A DNA stretch of 64,000 nt from Tillandsia leiboldiana (Eukaryota; Streptophyta; Magnoliopsida; Poales; Bromeliaceae). Of the stretch, positions 44,072-55,079 are shown piece after piece. Positions within the stretch are counted from its first letter, which is position 1. Every line of letters begins with the position of its first letter. The notes under the pieces were generated by a model. The model was not told the DNA's origin, made no database searches, and saw only the letters and a list, made by a program, of their open reading frames with translations. A program made the translations under genes and the position numbers. Where the stretch lies: positions 50,869,020-50,933,019 of the forward strand of contig CM055065.1 in the NCBI GenBank assembly GCA_029204045.2, given 5' to 3'.

Positions 44072-46804
44072 ATGGCCGATTCTGTAGAGGTGCCGGGCTC
44101 CGACGCAGAACTGTCGAACTCTGATTCAGAATCAGAATTCGCCAGCGAGATGGAGATATATGTGCAGTCGGAGGCCGTCCATAGCTACGTTCTTCTGGCG
44201 GACGGCGTTAACACCGTCGAGGATGTTCTGATCCAGATTCTCGGCAGCGACAGGGCAGGGCGGGCGCCGGAGCCGCGGCTCTATTTCAATGACTTGGAGT
44301 TGGAGAAGCAGAAAACGTTGGCGGAATACGGAGTCAAAGTCGGATCCGTGCTGCACCTCAAGTGCACGCCGCGGGTGTTGGCGCATGCTCATGAGTATGC
44401 TTGGCTAATTAATGATTTTTAATTTTGAATTGGTTTCAAATTATAATTTAGTTTGGTTAATTATGATTATTTTAGGCTCAGGTTGACTTAAAGAACTTAC
44501 CTAAGGAACGAATTTAGTGTATTCTCCTTGCTGTGGTACTCATGAAGCTAACCAACTAGTCAGAAAATTTAAATTTACTAATATTTTTCTTTATGTTTGT
44601 TATATATGTACACACGGCACAACAAGTATCTTAGGATCTTGGTAAAATTTTATACAAATAAACTAATGAGCATTACATATGCAACTTTGCTAGTCCTACA
44701 GAAATAGCCAATATGGGCTGTGCAGATTCCGGCTCTTCTGTAAGATCCAATCCGCCACCAGATGGTGAAATGAAAATCTTTGTGCAGTCAGAATATCGTG
44801 GAAATTATGCGCTTGAGGTGGACAGCTCTAACACCATCCGGGATGTGCTAGCCACCATTCTTTTTACTGAGCGGTTACAGTCAGATCCGGAACCTCAGCT
44901 TTACTTTAATGGCCAAAAACTAGAGATGGCCAAATCTCTGGCCGACTACGGTATCCAGGATTGCTCCGTCCTTCGTCTTGAGTGCACAGAGTGGGTGTAC
45001 CATAGTGCAAATGTGTAAGTAGCATCTTTATTAGAATGGCTTTTGAGTCATAATTCTTTAATTGATTGCAGTGAGGAACTATTTACTGTGGTTAAACGAG
45101 TTATCATTAACGGGATAATTAATATTTAAAAATATTTTTTATATATATTTAATGACGCTTAAAAATATTTCAATATAATATAGTGTCATATTTGATAAGT
45201 GTTAATAAAATATATTACGACGTTTTAAAGCACCAAACGCTTAAATTAAAGACGTCAAAAAATTAAAAATAATAGTAAATTAAATTTATAATTTAATAAA
45301 TTAGTTTGATACAATAGATGATTTATATGACGATATTTTTTGAAACGTTAGTATTTGCTATATTATAGCCACGCTTTTTTCAAACGTCGTTTAAAAAACA
45401 TTCTTATGTTAATTTTTTTTGTAGTGTATATTGAGTTTGAAGTTGGGAACATATTGCACAGTTATGTTTGCACTTGTTGAATGAATTTTGAGGTTAGGAT
45501 TTCTTTTCTCTGTTTACAAAAAAACGAATCATTGATGTTATAGCTGGACTCATATAATGATGCTATTGAGGGACCAAACTTAGCATGTATATATCTCTGA
45601 CATTTTCAACCAGGATGCTCTAGAGTGCTTCTATATGAGATTTTAGCTATCCTCACCATTACCTTGAGCTTGTTTATATCTGCTTCAACTGTATGCGCAA
45701 TTGTCTCTTAAATTGAATTTATATTCAAAATCGCATGCCGCACTTCAATCAACTAACCAAAATGAGAACAGAAAGGATGCGCAGATGTCACCTTCCTTCT
45801 TTGTGTTTGTCTCTAATGAGCCCACTTTGTACAGTTTATACTATGTATAATCATGATCTAGGGTTTTGGGATAAACATGTAAATCATCTTTACCACTGAG
45901 TGAGAACAAGTTACATTTGCATGTTTCCTAACAAAATCAGGACATATTATTTTTTTCTTTGATCAGAAAAAAATAGCGCGTCACAATCAGAACATACTGT
46001 TAGCTACATACTTTCTTGCCCTTATGAAGAATTCATTTATGATGAATTCCATCCTATGTCTATCGGTATTTGTCTTAGAACTTTCTCAATATTTGCTAAT
46101 GAATGAAGCGGGTAGCATGCAAGTGATTGTAATTTTCTTTTTCTTTTAAGATCAGAATGTTCTTTATTTCCTAGGCCAGTAAAATTCTCAAGTTACACGT
46201 TTTGAGTTCTCTTTTGTTTACTTGTATTTACAGAAGTGAGAGGCGAACTACAATTTCAGACAGAAAACAAATTAGAATAACAGATCAGCCTTCAGCAATC
46301 TGGGAAAAGGAGCGTAATAAAGTATTGCTTGGTTTGCTGGTAGAGCAAGTTCGAAATGGAGGGAGAGAAGCACTAGACTTTGGAAAGGATTCTTGGGGTG
46401 ACATGACGGCTCGCTTCAATGAATTAACAGGATTCAAATATACTAAGAAACATTTGCATGAGCGCTTCAAATTTTACGAACGTGAATATCAAATAGTGAA
46501 CCGCATCAGGCATCATCCAAAGTTTAGCTGGGATCATCAACGTCAAGTAGTAATTGCTACAGATGCAGAATGGAAAGAATATATCATGAAGGTACACTAC
46601 CACATCACTTTTCCAAGTATCTGGTACTTAGTTTAGTTGATTCTAAGTAACCTTTCTATTTAATTGATTCAAACTTTTCTACTTTTACAGATGGAAAATT
46701 TTGAAGCGATGCCCTATCGAAGGAGAGCAGTACCATATATTGATTTATTGGAAATCTTGTTCGCTGATAGAAAAGAATCAGAAATAGTAGTTTCCAATGA
46801 ATGA
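44072..46804 (+). CDS. Tandem ubiquitin-like domains fused to a Myb/SANT-like domain (four exons)
   Basis: Exons 44072-44394, 44694-45014, 46234-46591 and 46691-46804 join in frame to 371 residues. Junctions are CATGA|gtatgc, tttgctag|TCCTACAG, AATGT|gtaagt, ttacag|AAGTGAG, ATGAAG|gtacac and ttacag|ATGGAAA. Residues 1-26 are acidic and serine-rich. Ubl1 (27-98) MEIYVQSEAVHSYVLL...LHLKC and Ubl2 (134-205) MKIFVQSEYRGNYALEVDSS...LRLEC show the ubiquitin beta-grasp pattern, including LADYGIQ (ubiquitin TLSDYNIQ) but no C-terminal Gly-Gly, so they are built-in, non-conjugating domains. Residues about 230-334 match the Myb/SANT-like (Myb_DNA-bind_3) pattern: AIWEKERNKVLLGLLVEQVR, FNELTGFKYTKKHLHERFKF, FSWDHQRQVVIATDAEWKEY, then a C-terminal block FEAMPYRRRAVPYIDLLEIL. 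Such domains occur in PIF/Harbinger-related proteins and L10-interacting MYB proteins. The exon 2 acceptor is the least certain point. Confidence 0.8.
45120..45426. mobile_element. Possible CACTA-like MITE remnant in intron 2 of the Ubl-Myb gene
   Basis: The right end, read on the minus strand from 45426, is CACTACAAAAAAAATTAACA, the classic terminus of plant CACTA-type elements. The internal sequence has pairs such as AAACGTCGTTTAAAA and GACGTTTTAAAGC. No matching left terminus was found. Confidence 0.35.
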
Positions 46805-47415
46805 CTCCTTCGGAAAGAGCAATGTTGTAATCTATCTTATCTCTACTTATGAGATCTAAACATTTTCTTCGCAATATTCGCATCTCTTGATTGAGGCGAA
46901 CATTATTATGCAGTATTTTTTGCATGCCATTTCTTGTCAGTTTGAATCAGTTTGAATATGTCAGTTTGAATATATATTACGTTTATTATGAGTTAGGTTA
47001 GAATGCTGTCAGTAGCAAACGGATTATATTGATGGAAACATTTACTTTTAATGATGGAGTCTTCAAATCGACAATCGGTATTGTTATATATGATTTGGAC
47101 TATTTTTAATTTTTTTGAAATTTATAATTTCAATGATTGATATAAAATGTTTTTTCATTTAATGGTTTAAATTAATTAAAATTTGATTAAGTTTTCTAAA
47201 AAATTATTTAAAATAAAATTTATATTTTTGATATTAATTATAAAATTATTATTATTATTTTTTGAAGAATATTTATTTTCAGTCGTTTATTTTTACGTTC
47301 GTTTGATAAACAAAAGAATAATATCGAAAAAAATATGAAATTTAATTTTTTGACAGTTTAAATAGTCTAGATCATGTTCAACGATATCTCGATCATCGAT
47401 TTGAAATTTTCATCA
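46805..47415. other. 3' UTR of the Ubl-Myb gene and AT-rich intergenic DNA
   Basis: No further coding sequence. It includes a short repeat of CAGTTTGAAT at about 46939-46970. Confidence 0.5.
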
Positions 47416-47424
47416 TTAAAAATA

Positions 47425-47994
47425 GGGGCAATTTCCTACATACCCCTAAAAATTTTCCTGTTTTCAGATTTACCCCTCTTAGAAAGCTAATATTAAAACT
47501 ATCCTTCTTACGTTCCAACTTCTTTCCAAAATACTCCTGAAGTTAAACTCTGTTAGTGTACCGTTTGGAACTGCCGTTATCTATGTGTAATTACTATTTT
47601 GCCCTTTCAAATATGCCCTAAACCCTAAAACCCTAAAACCCTAAACCCTAAACCCTAAAATCCTAAAAAATCCTAAACCCTAAACCCTAAACCCTAGAAC
47701 CCTAAAAAACCCTAAATCCTAAACCCTAAAACCCTAAATCCTAAACCCTAAAATTCTAAAAAATCCTAAACCCTAAACCCTAAATTCTAAACTCGGACAA
47801 AATAGGTATATCTGATAGTTTTCAACTCCGATTATTATTTAACTCTAGTTTAACCCTAGTTAACTTAACAAAGGGAAACGGTAGGGGTATTTTTAATAAC
47901 GGTGGAACGTATGAAGGGTATATTGGAAAGAAAAAAATAAGAGGGGTAAATCAGATATTTCTTCATATTTCAGGGGTACACAGGCAATTATCCC
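47425..47994. mobile_element. Mutator-type MITE carrying telomere-like repeats
   Basis: 570 bp element. Left end GGGGCAATTTCCTACATACC and right end, read inward on the other strand, GGGATAATTGCCTGTGTACC are matching inverted repeats that go on for more than 100 bp (GATTTACCCCTCTTA is present in both). Perfect 9 bp duplication TTAAAAATA at 47416-47424 and 47995-48003. Confidence 0.85.
47617..47795. repeat. Interstitial telomere-like (CCCTAAA)n array, degenerate
   Basis: About 180 bp of CCCTAAA, CCCTAAAA, TCCTAAA and TCCTAAAAAA units, the plant telomere motif with frequent one-base changes. It lies in the middle of the MITE at 47425-47994, not at a chromosome end. Confidence 0.92.
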
Positions 47995-48992
47995 TTAAAA
48001 ATAAATAGATAGTAATAGAACTCGTTTGCTACTAATAGTATTCTACCTCAACTCATGTTACATACACTATTAAATTGTGGTCTAAACTTATAACTAATGC
48101 TTCTGCAATAATTACATAATTAGGACATTAGAAATCTAAGTTGAATTTAATCATCTGAACATCACAAGGTGTACATTTTTTCTCTTCCATTTTTATATTT
48201 TCCTTTTGAAAATATATTTAAACCAGTTTTTTTTTAAAAAAAAATCGTTTGTTAGTTCAGTAGAAACGTTTTTTTTTTTCTATAGACCATTAAGCACGAC
48301 AATTAATTGATTTAGATTCAGCTAAATACTTTGATTTTGATGACAATTTTCTAAAAGATATAAAAATGGTATTACCCACTCATACTGTTAACAAATTAAT
48401 TTTAACCGCCCACTTGGAATACACTTTAACTAATAAATAATATACAAAAATTAAGAAAATGTCCTTCCAACTAACCAACGTTCAACCAACTTACCCCAAT
48501 TAATGTGCTTTCACTGAATAGTTTACAATTTTTTCCTTTTTTACATCTAACCATTTATCAATTTCACCCACTTCACGAAATAATTTAGAAAATTAATAAA
48601 AAGTCCCACCTATTTAGTTTCTTAGAAAATTATAATTTTTTTTTTTAAAAAAAATTATATAAAAAACACGTTTTTGGGAGCATTTGATTTTGTACTTCCG
48701 CAAAATTTTAGAAGCATTCGAGTATTTTAAGCACATATTTGGTGCCAAAATAAAATCCGAAGAATTAAATATATAAAAACAAATTCTATTGTGTGGAAAA
48801 AAAAATTCACATTCGAATTTGCGAGACTCATGTTAAGCTGATTTCGATGAGTATCGATATGTAACAACAGAAATAAAAAATTTCAACATTCCAATTTTTC
48901 AAAATTAGACTAGTGGTGCCGAAAATAAAGTATGTGTACTTATAATAAAATTCAAAATTCAAGTACGGATACTTGATACTCAATATTACGAG

Positions 48993-49266
48993 TAGGAGTG
49001 TCAACGAGCCGAACACGAGCGAGCTGGGTCGGCTCATTTAATAAACGAGACGAACATGAGCTGGCTCGTTTAAATATCGAGCTGAAAAATTCGGCTCGTG
49101 TTAGGCTCGTTTATTAACGAACCGAATACGAGCTGGCTCACGAATAACAAGTTTGATTTTCATTCCTACTATTAGGTGAAAAATTGAAAAAAAAGTTAAA
49201 AAATTAAAATTCTAATCTAATAATTAAAATTCATAAAATATTGATAGCCTAAAATCTAAAAAATAA

Positions 49267-49356
<90 letters not shown>

Positions 49357-49533
49357 AGCTGTTATCGAGCCGAACACGAGCGAGCTGATCCCAGCTCGTG
49401 TTCGGCCCAGCTCATGTTCGGCTCGTTTATTGAACGAGCTGAAAAATTTGGCTCGTGTTCGGCTCGTTTACTAAACGAGTAATTCGATCTCGAGCTCATT
49501 TCGAGCCGAACACAAGCTGGATTGCCACCCATA
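48993..49533. mobile_element. hAT-like foldback element with GAGCCGAACACGAGC repeats
   Basis: 541 bp. Ends TAGGAGTGTCAACGAGCCGA (left) and, on the other strand, TATGGGTGGCAATCCAGCTT (right). Flanks ATTACGAG (48985-48992) and ATTACGAA (49534-49541) are an 8 bp duplication with one mismatch, as expected for hAT elements. Both arms are filled with CGAGCCGAACACGAGC/GGCTCGTGTTCGGCTCG motifs and flank a long (TA)n tract. Confidence 0.7.
49271..49353. repeat. (TA)n microsatellite, about 41 units
   Basis: Pure TA run in the loop of the hAT-like foldback element. Confidence 0.97.
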
Positions 49534-49544
49534 ATTACGAATGG

Positions 49545-51175
49545 TAAGATAACATCTTTAATAAAAAGATATTATAATTATAAATTTACTTTTTACATTT
49601 TCAGTTTAAAAATAATTATGGCCTGATATATATAGAAATTTTTTTCCATATTTACACCTACTAAATATTTTTAATAATTTTTATTTTTTATAATTTATTC
49701 ATCAATACAATTACATTAAAGAACGAATATTTAATATTTTTTCAATTTCTCCGCGTTTTCGAATACACGGATCTCTTCTTCCCGTGTTCTTTACTCTCTC
49801 TCAGATTTCTATTCTTTTTTCTACTCTTTCATTTTTCTCTGATCTAACGGCGACGTGGTCTGACTTAATGGTGACGCGTTGGCGTATTTATTGTCGCCGC
49901 GGATCGCCGCTCGGCTTCTCCACGTTTTCGACTACGGGTACTCTTCTCCCCGTGTCCTAATGGCGACCTGGTCTGCCCTGTTGCTTTCTCAAATTATAGC
50001 ACTTGACTGTGAATTCCAGAGTCTTGGTCCCGCGTCACAGGATGGACATTGTTGAGTCAAAAGTCTTCGTTAGTTTTTCCCGCATACACTAATTAAATTA
50101 ATTAAACAGTCGTAGGTCTGATAAAATAGTGGCTAAAAATAGTATTTGTATACTATAAAAAAATTATAAAATTATAAAAATATTTATTATTTTGTTTATA
50201 TTATAAATTTATAATTATAATTTTATAGTTATGTTAAAAAACTAGATGATGTATAGTTTTGTTTAGTAATAAATTTATGTGGACTAAAAGATTACGTCAG
50301 TAAAACACTATGATTATCTAAATTTATAATAATAATATAAATAGTTATAATTATTAAAAATATAAAAATAAAAAATTATACAATAAAGTAGAAAATGAGC
50401 AAAATAAAATTGAGCGATTTTTTTTTTCTTTTAGGACCAGTGAACGAGAAATATTAATTGGAGACACAAAAAATTTTATTCAAATTATTTGTGAATTATT
50501 AAAATTATCTCAAGTACTTTTCTGAAATTTGTTACGTTCGGTACTCGTCGCAATCTGGCGAGAATAAGACTTTTCTGAGTTGAGTATCGCTGCACGTCTC
50601 CAATTCAAATGGAGAAAATTAAAAAAAAAAAAGAAAAAAAAAAGAAGTAAGTGAAGAGTAAAGTGGGAAAAGAGAAAATTGAAAGAGATTAGATGAGATG
50701 GAGAAGAGAAGCAAAATGATTGGGAAAGAAGAAACATTCTATTTCATTGCTTATCTTTCTCATTGTTTACTCTCTGTTTCTTATACTCCTCCATACATGG
50801 TAAAGATAAATTACAGAAATTAGTGTATTAAGTCGTAAAAACTAATAAAAGAAAGTAAAGTAGCTTTGTGCCTCAATTTCGATGGGAGTAGGGCTCCATG
50901 ATTGTACCCTTCCTTCGAAAACCTCGATGATCCGCCGTGGGAGAAGACTAAGTTTCCTCCTTAAACCTCTTTATTTTTTTAGAACCATTCTATTGCTATA
51001 TACCGGATCTTTATCTCCCACCTTCTTATTCTCAGGATGTTATAAAATTTTGATCGAGTTCGTCAAATTATTTACGAATTATTAAAAATATTTTAAAATT
51101 TTGATTTTTCAACAATTCGTACCATTTTATTGGAATTTTTAATAATACACGAATAATTCGTGAATGAACTAAATC
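49545..51175. other. Intergenic DNA, no gene recognised
   Basis: A moderately GC-rich stretch at about 49740-50060 repeats CTCCRCGTTTTCGAYTAC-like and CGTGTTCTTTACTCT-like pieces twice (near 49750 and 49918), but no domain is seen. The rest is AT-rich. Confidence 0.45.
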
Positions 51176-51183
51176 AGACACAA

Positions 51184-52663
51184 CTAATTCCTAGGATGAT
51201 AGTAAGAGTGGACTGCGAAGAAGGCTTGAACGAAGGTGGAAATAAGAACGACGGCCGCGGCGGACAACGAAAGGATGGGCCATGGGTAGGTGAAATAGTC
51301 CCTGATCACCTTGGCCCTCCACTTGTGCCAGTCAGAATCGCAGTACTCCCCCACCACCCGGAACAGTCCGGCGAGGTGGTGGTTCTCGTAATCCATGACG
51401 GCGCAGTCGGAGAGCTGGTTGAAGAACACAGCCAGCTCGTTGTCGGTCGCCAGCTGGTTCTCGATGACTCCTCTCTGGTGGAGTATCGCGACGTCTCTCG
51501 GCGTGTCGATGAGGCAGTCCATGAACATTGCGTAGCTCGTCACGTAAGCCTCCTCCGGCTTGCACCTACTGCACTGCTCGAAGGCCACGAGGTTCACCAC
51601 GCGCGATAAGGTGGAGTTGTCCATCGAGAGGAAAGGGATCTCGAGCACGCCATCGCAAAACGTAATGTCAAGGAAGGAACTAAGTCGACGATTCCAATTC
51701 TTCTTATTCTTCTTCCTAATTGCCACTCCGGCGTCCAGGAGCTCGGTAGCGGATGGAATCGCCCTGGGCAATCTTTTCTTATGTGATGATCGGCGAATCT
51801 TTGAGAGGAGTGAGGTGAGGATCCTACTCGGCCATAACCATTTGAGAATATATAGTAGCGCAGATGGTACTGCACGTCGGCTCAGTTTGCGGTGTCGTCA
51901 CATTGCAGCGGTAGTAGATATGCAACAAGTGGTGAAAATCTTCGGCTTCCGCGGGGTCGTCATTATTGCCTTCCACTACTTCTTCGTTGGAGCTCTCTAT
52001 TTCTTCCGCAGTGGTATCGAACTTTAAGGTCGTTATTAGGTAGTTTACAAGAAGCTCCATCCAAGCTGGCCTTTGCATTGGAGCGGCAGCAACGAAGTCA
52101 ATTTTGAAGTTGCGAAGGTTAAACAATTTTTCGAGCACAAAGAGGGGGATTTGGTTCTCGAGCAAGAGCAAATCGTCGCGAATTAACGGCAAGCTCCATC
52201 CCGCGGTGCACGCGCCGCCCTTGTCTTGTCGGTTCCACTTGATGAGGAACTCGACGATGAAGCACCCGTCGAGAAGCAGCATCTCCACAAACTTCTCGGT
52301 GCTGAGCTCGACCCGCTCGAAGTAGCACCGCCGCGCCCGAGGCTCCACTTCCTGGATCTCAGCTATGAGTTCCTCAATGGTTGTGTTGGGGCTGTGAGAG
52401 AGGAATTCCTGGAGGTAACGCCATTTAAGCTGCTCCATCGCCCGAAGGGAGGGCTCGACGTCGCGGAGACCGTACGGGCCGATGGCGATCGTTTGGGGCT
52501 CGTACAAGTGCTTGTTGCGCTGCCGGATGTGGGCTGGGACGCGGAAGATGATGAAGTTATCCGAGGCCATCGGCTCCTTGCTCAAGGCGTTGAGTTTCTG
52601 CAAGGCAGAGCTCAGCACTGCCTCGCGAATATCTATCACTACTGCACCTTCCACTGGAGCCAT
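51184..52663 (-). CDS. DUF247 family protein, one frame break
   Basis: ATG at 52663 opens MAPVEGAVVIDIREAVLSSA and the DUF247 N-half: FRVPAHIRQRNKHLYEPQTI, AIGPYG, MEQLKWRYLQEFL, MLLLDGCFIVEFL and LIRDDLLLLENQIPLFVLEK. This frame stops at about 51824 (VMAE then TAG). The C-half continues in another frame from about 51840: RILTSLLSKIRRSS, AIPSATELLDAGVAIRKK, FLSMDNSTLSRVVNLVAFEQ, TSYAMFMDCLIDTPRDVAIL, NQLATDNELAVFFNQL and the C-terminal membrane helix PWPILSLSAAAVVLISTFVQ, stop at 51184. No usable intron joins them, so about one base is gained or lost near 51830-51850. Together the halves make a full-length protein of about 490 residues. DUF247 proteins are plant-specific, membrane-anchored and of mostly unknown role; grass self-incompatibility S and Z loci contain members. 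Confidence 0.85.
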
Positions 52664-52902
52664 CGATCGTCAACTCACAGCAAAGTTTCTCAAACTCTCC
52701 GAAATTTATTGGCGCCGACAAAAATGGGTGGAAAGAGTTTTCCTCCCTCTGCTTATTTATAGCCGCAGACGTAGGCTCTCATCGTTGGTGGGAACAAGCT
52801 CCCACCATTGTTCCGACCTGTATGCATGGTGGGAAAAAACTTGATCCCACCGTATACGGCAGACAAAATCTTCTTCTCAAATACTTACATGTTTTTTTAA
52901 TA

Positions 52903-53073
52903 GAGAAGTGCTAGGTGTACACTCCAAATAGGGTGTACATCTTACACCCACTCCATTTTTGGGGTGGGTGAATTTCACTCGTCACATGATGTGACGAGTG
53001 GATGAATACCCACCCCAAGATGGGGTGGGTGTAGGATGTACACCCCATTTGGGGTGTACATCTAGCATTTTCC
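52903..53073. mobile_element. Mutator-type foldback MITE, copy 6
   Basis: 171 bp; left end GAGAAGTGCTAGGTGTACAC, right end TGTACATCTAGCATTTTCC. Duplication TTTTTTAATA at 52893-52902 and 53074-53083. It lies about 240 bp upstream of the DUF247 start. Confidence 0.9.
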
Positions 53074-53083
53074 TTTTTTAATA

Positions 53084-54180
53084 TATAATTTTTAAATAGT
53101 TAAAATTTATAAATTTTATAATAATTTTTAATTTTTATAAATTTTTAAAATTTTAAATTTAATATAAATTTTTTATATAGAAATTTTAAAATTTTTATTT
53201 TTTTTATACAAATTTTTTAATTTATACAAATATTTAAATTATTAAAAAGTTAAAATTTTAAAAAAATTTCAAATTTTCAAATAAATTATTTTTTTATATA
53301 CAAAAACTAAATTAAAATTAATTTTTAAGATAAAAATTTTATCCCCTCTATTCTACTTATTTCCTATTATCACACTAAACATAAATTACCTTGTACTTTT
53401 TACTAACCTAATAATCAGCAAAAATATAAAATTATAATAATTTCTATTTATTTATGAACTTATACCTATTTCTAAAATTATAAGTTCTATTTTATTCTCT
53501 AAGACTGCGTTTGCTTCAGGTATAAGCGAAAACTGATTATTTCTGGGATAGGTATAAGTTCTGGTACAAGCAGGAATTAAAATAATTTTGTGTTTGGTTG
53601 AATATAAGAGTTGTACCGGGGATAAAAAAAATTATTTTTGGTAAGTTAAAGAGGAATAAAAAGAATAGAAAGGATTAAAATTTTAATTTAAGATAAAAAT
53701 TTTACTGATATGATTTTAAATAATTAATTTAAAATATTTATTAAAAATTTATATTTTACTTATATATTAAATAATTTATTATAAAATTTATAAAGTTATT
53801 AAAAATTTAAGTTAAAAATTTTAAAAGCTATAAAATTTAAAATTTATAAATGTTAAAAATTTTAATTTTAATTTCTCAAGAAATTACAAAAGTAGAAACA
53901 AAAATTTTAATTTTAAAATTAGTATAAATTTAAAAAATATTATAAAAAAATTTGCATAAATTTAAAATTTTTAAAATTAATAATTTTTTTTAAAAAAATA
54001 AAAAATATATATATATATTTAGATTTATTAAAAAATAAGTTAAAAATTTTAAAATTTATAAAATAAAAAAATAAATTTTAAAATTTATAAATTTAAATAT
54101 TTTCCAAGTTATATTTTTAGCTTTTTGGGAATTCCTGATTATATTTTTAAATTATATATATTTTTTTAAAAAATAAAATA
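53084..54180. other. AT-rich intergenic DNA
   Basis: Low-complexity AATTTT/TTTAAA sequence; no gene seen. Confidence 0.6.
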
Positions 54181-54189
54181 AAAATTTTA

Positions 54190-55070
54190 AGAGGCCGGCC
54201 TGAAACACGGCCCGTGCCTTTCGGGCTAGAGGGCCGTTCTGGGCCGGATGCTTACCAGCTCTGGCCTGCACGATCCAGCCCGAATTTGAATACGGGCCGG
54301 ACCGGGCTGGCCTCTGGTCAGTTTCGGCTCGAAAAATGTTGGCCGTGCCGGGCCGGCACAGTCCATATTACACCCCCTACCCGGTACGGCATGGTTTAAC
54401 TCGAGGGACCGGAATCGCAAGACTCCCAACTCAAGGAAGCAAGGCCTAGGAAAAGTTCAGAATGGAAGGTAGCGAGCCCACTTCTCTTTGACTATCTTGG
54501 AGCATATCTTATTTAAATTTTAATTTTTTTTTGAAATATAATTTTTTTAAACTTTTGTCAAAGTTTTTAAAAATGTAAAAATTTTGTTTAAATATATTTT
54601 AAATTCTATCCAAATAATTTTTAAAAAATTATAAATTTTTAAAATTTTTATTCAAATAATTTTGAAACTTTAAATTTTTTGTACAAAAAATTTAAACGTT
54701 TTAATTTTTTTCAAAAAAGTTAAAATTTTATATTTATTTTAACCATAATACCTATCTAATATATAAAAATATTTTTAAAAATATATATTTATAAAAAAAA
54801 ATTAAATATAAAAAATTTAAAGCATAAAAAAAAAATAATAATAATTGGGCCGGCATGAGCTCGGCCCTGCCTAACATTGCCCGTGTGCTGGGACACGATC
54901 TGGCACGTGCCGAAACTGTAATTGGGCCAAAAGTTGTGCTGGGACACGATCTGGCACGTGCCGAAACTGCAGTTGGGCCGGGCCTGGTCGACTCTGGACC
55001 GTTTCGGCCCGGTTTCGAACGTGTTTCGATCCGAAAAATGTGGCCGCACGGTCAACATTACATCTGGATA
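54190..55070. repeat. GC-rich GGGCCGG islands with a 61 bp tandem pair, AT-rich core
   Basis: Two GC-rich islands, 54190-54440 (CACGGCCCGTGCCTTTCGGG, CTGGGCCGGATGC) and 54843-55060 (GGGCCGGCATGAGCTCGGCC), enclose about 400 bp of AT-rich DNA. In the second, GTGCTGGGACACGATCTGGC followed by ACGTGCCGAAACTG occurs twice in tandem (from 54886 and 54937). The layout resembles a foldback transposon; ends and target duplication were not resolved. Confidence 0.45.
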
Positions 55071-55079
55071 TTTTTGAGT

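Noticed and set aside
44395..44422. Reading the first Ubl exon straight through to a stop at 44422 as a separate 116-residue protein
   Set aside because: A good donor (GAgtatgc) lies before it, and the second Ubl exon continues in frame with equal similarity; kept as one gene.
44702..44720. The ctacag|AAATAG acceptor for Ubl exon 2
   Set aside because: It does not keep the frame with the only suitable donor; the acceptor 8 bases upstream (tttgctag) does.
51160..52844. Several plus-strand open frames of 120-178 codons
   Set aside because: They lie antisense to the DUF247 gene, have no domain, and follow from its GC-rich codons.
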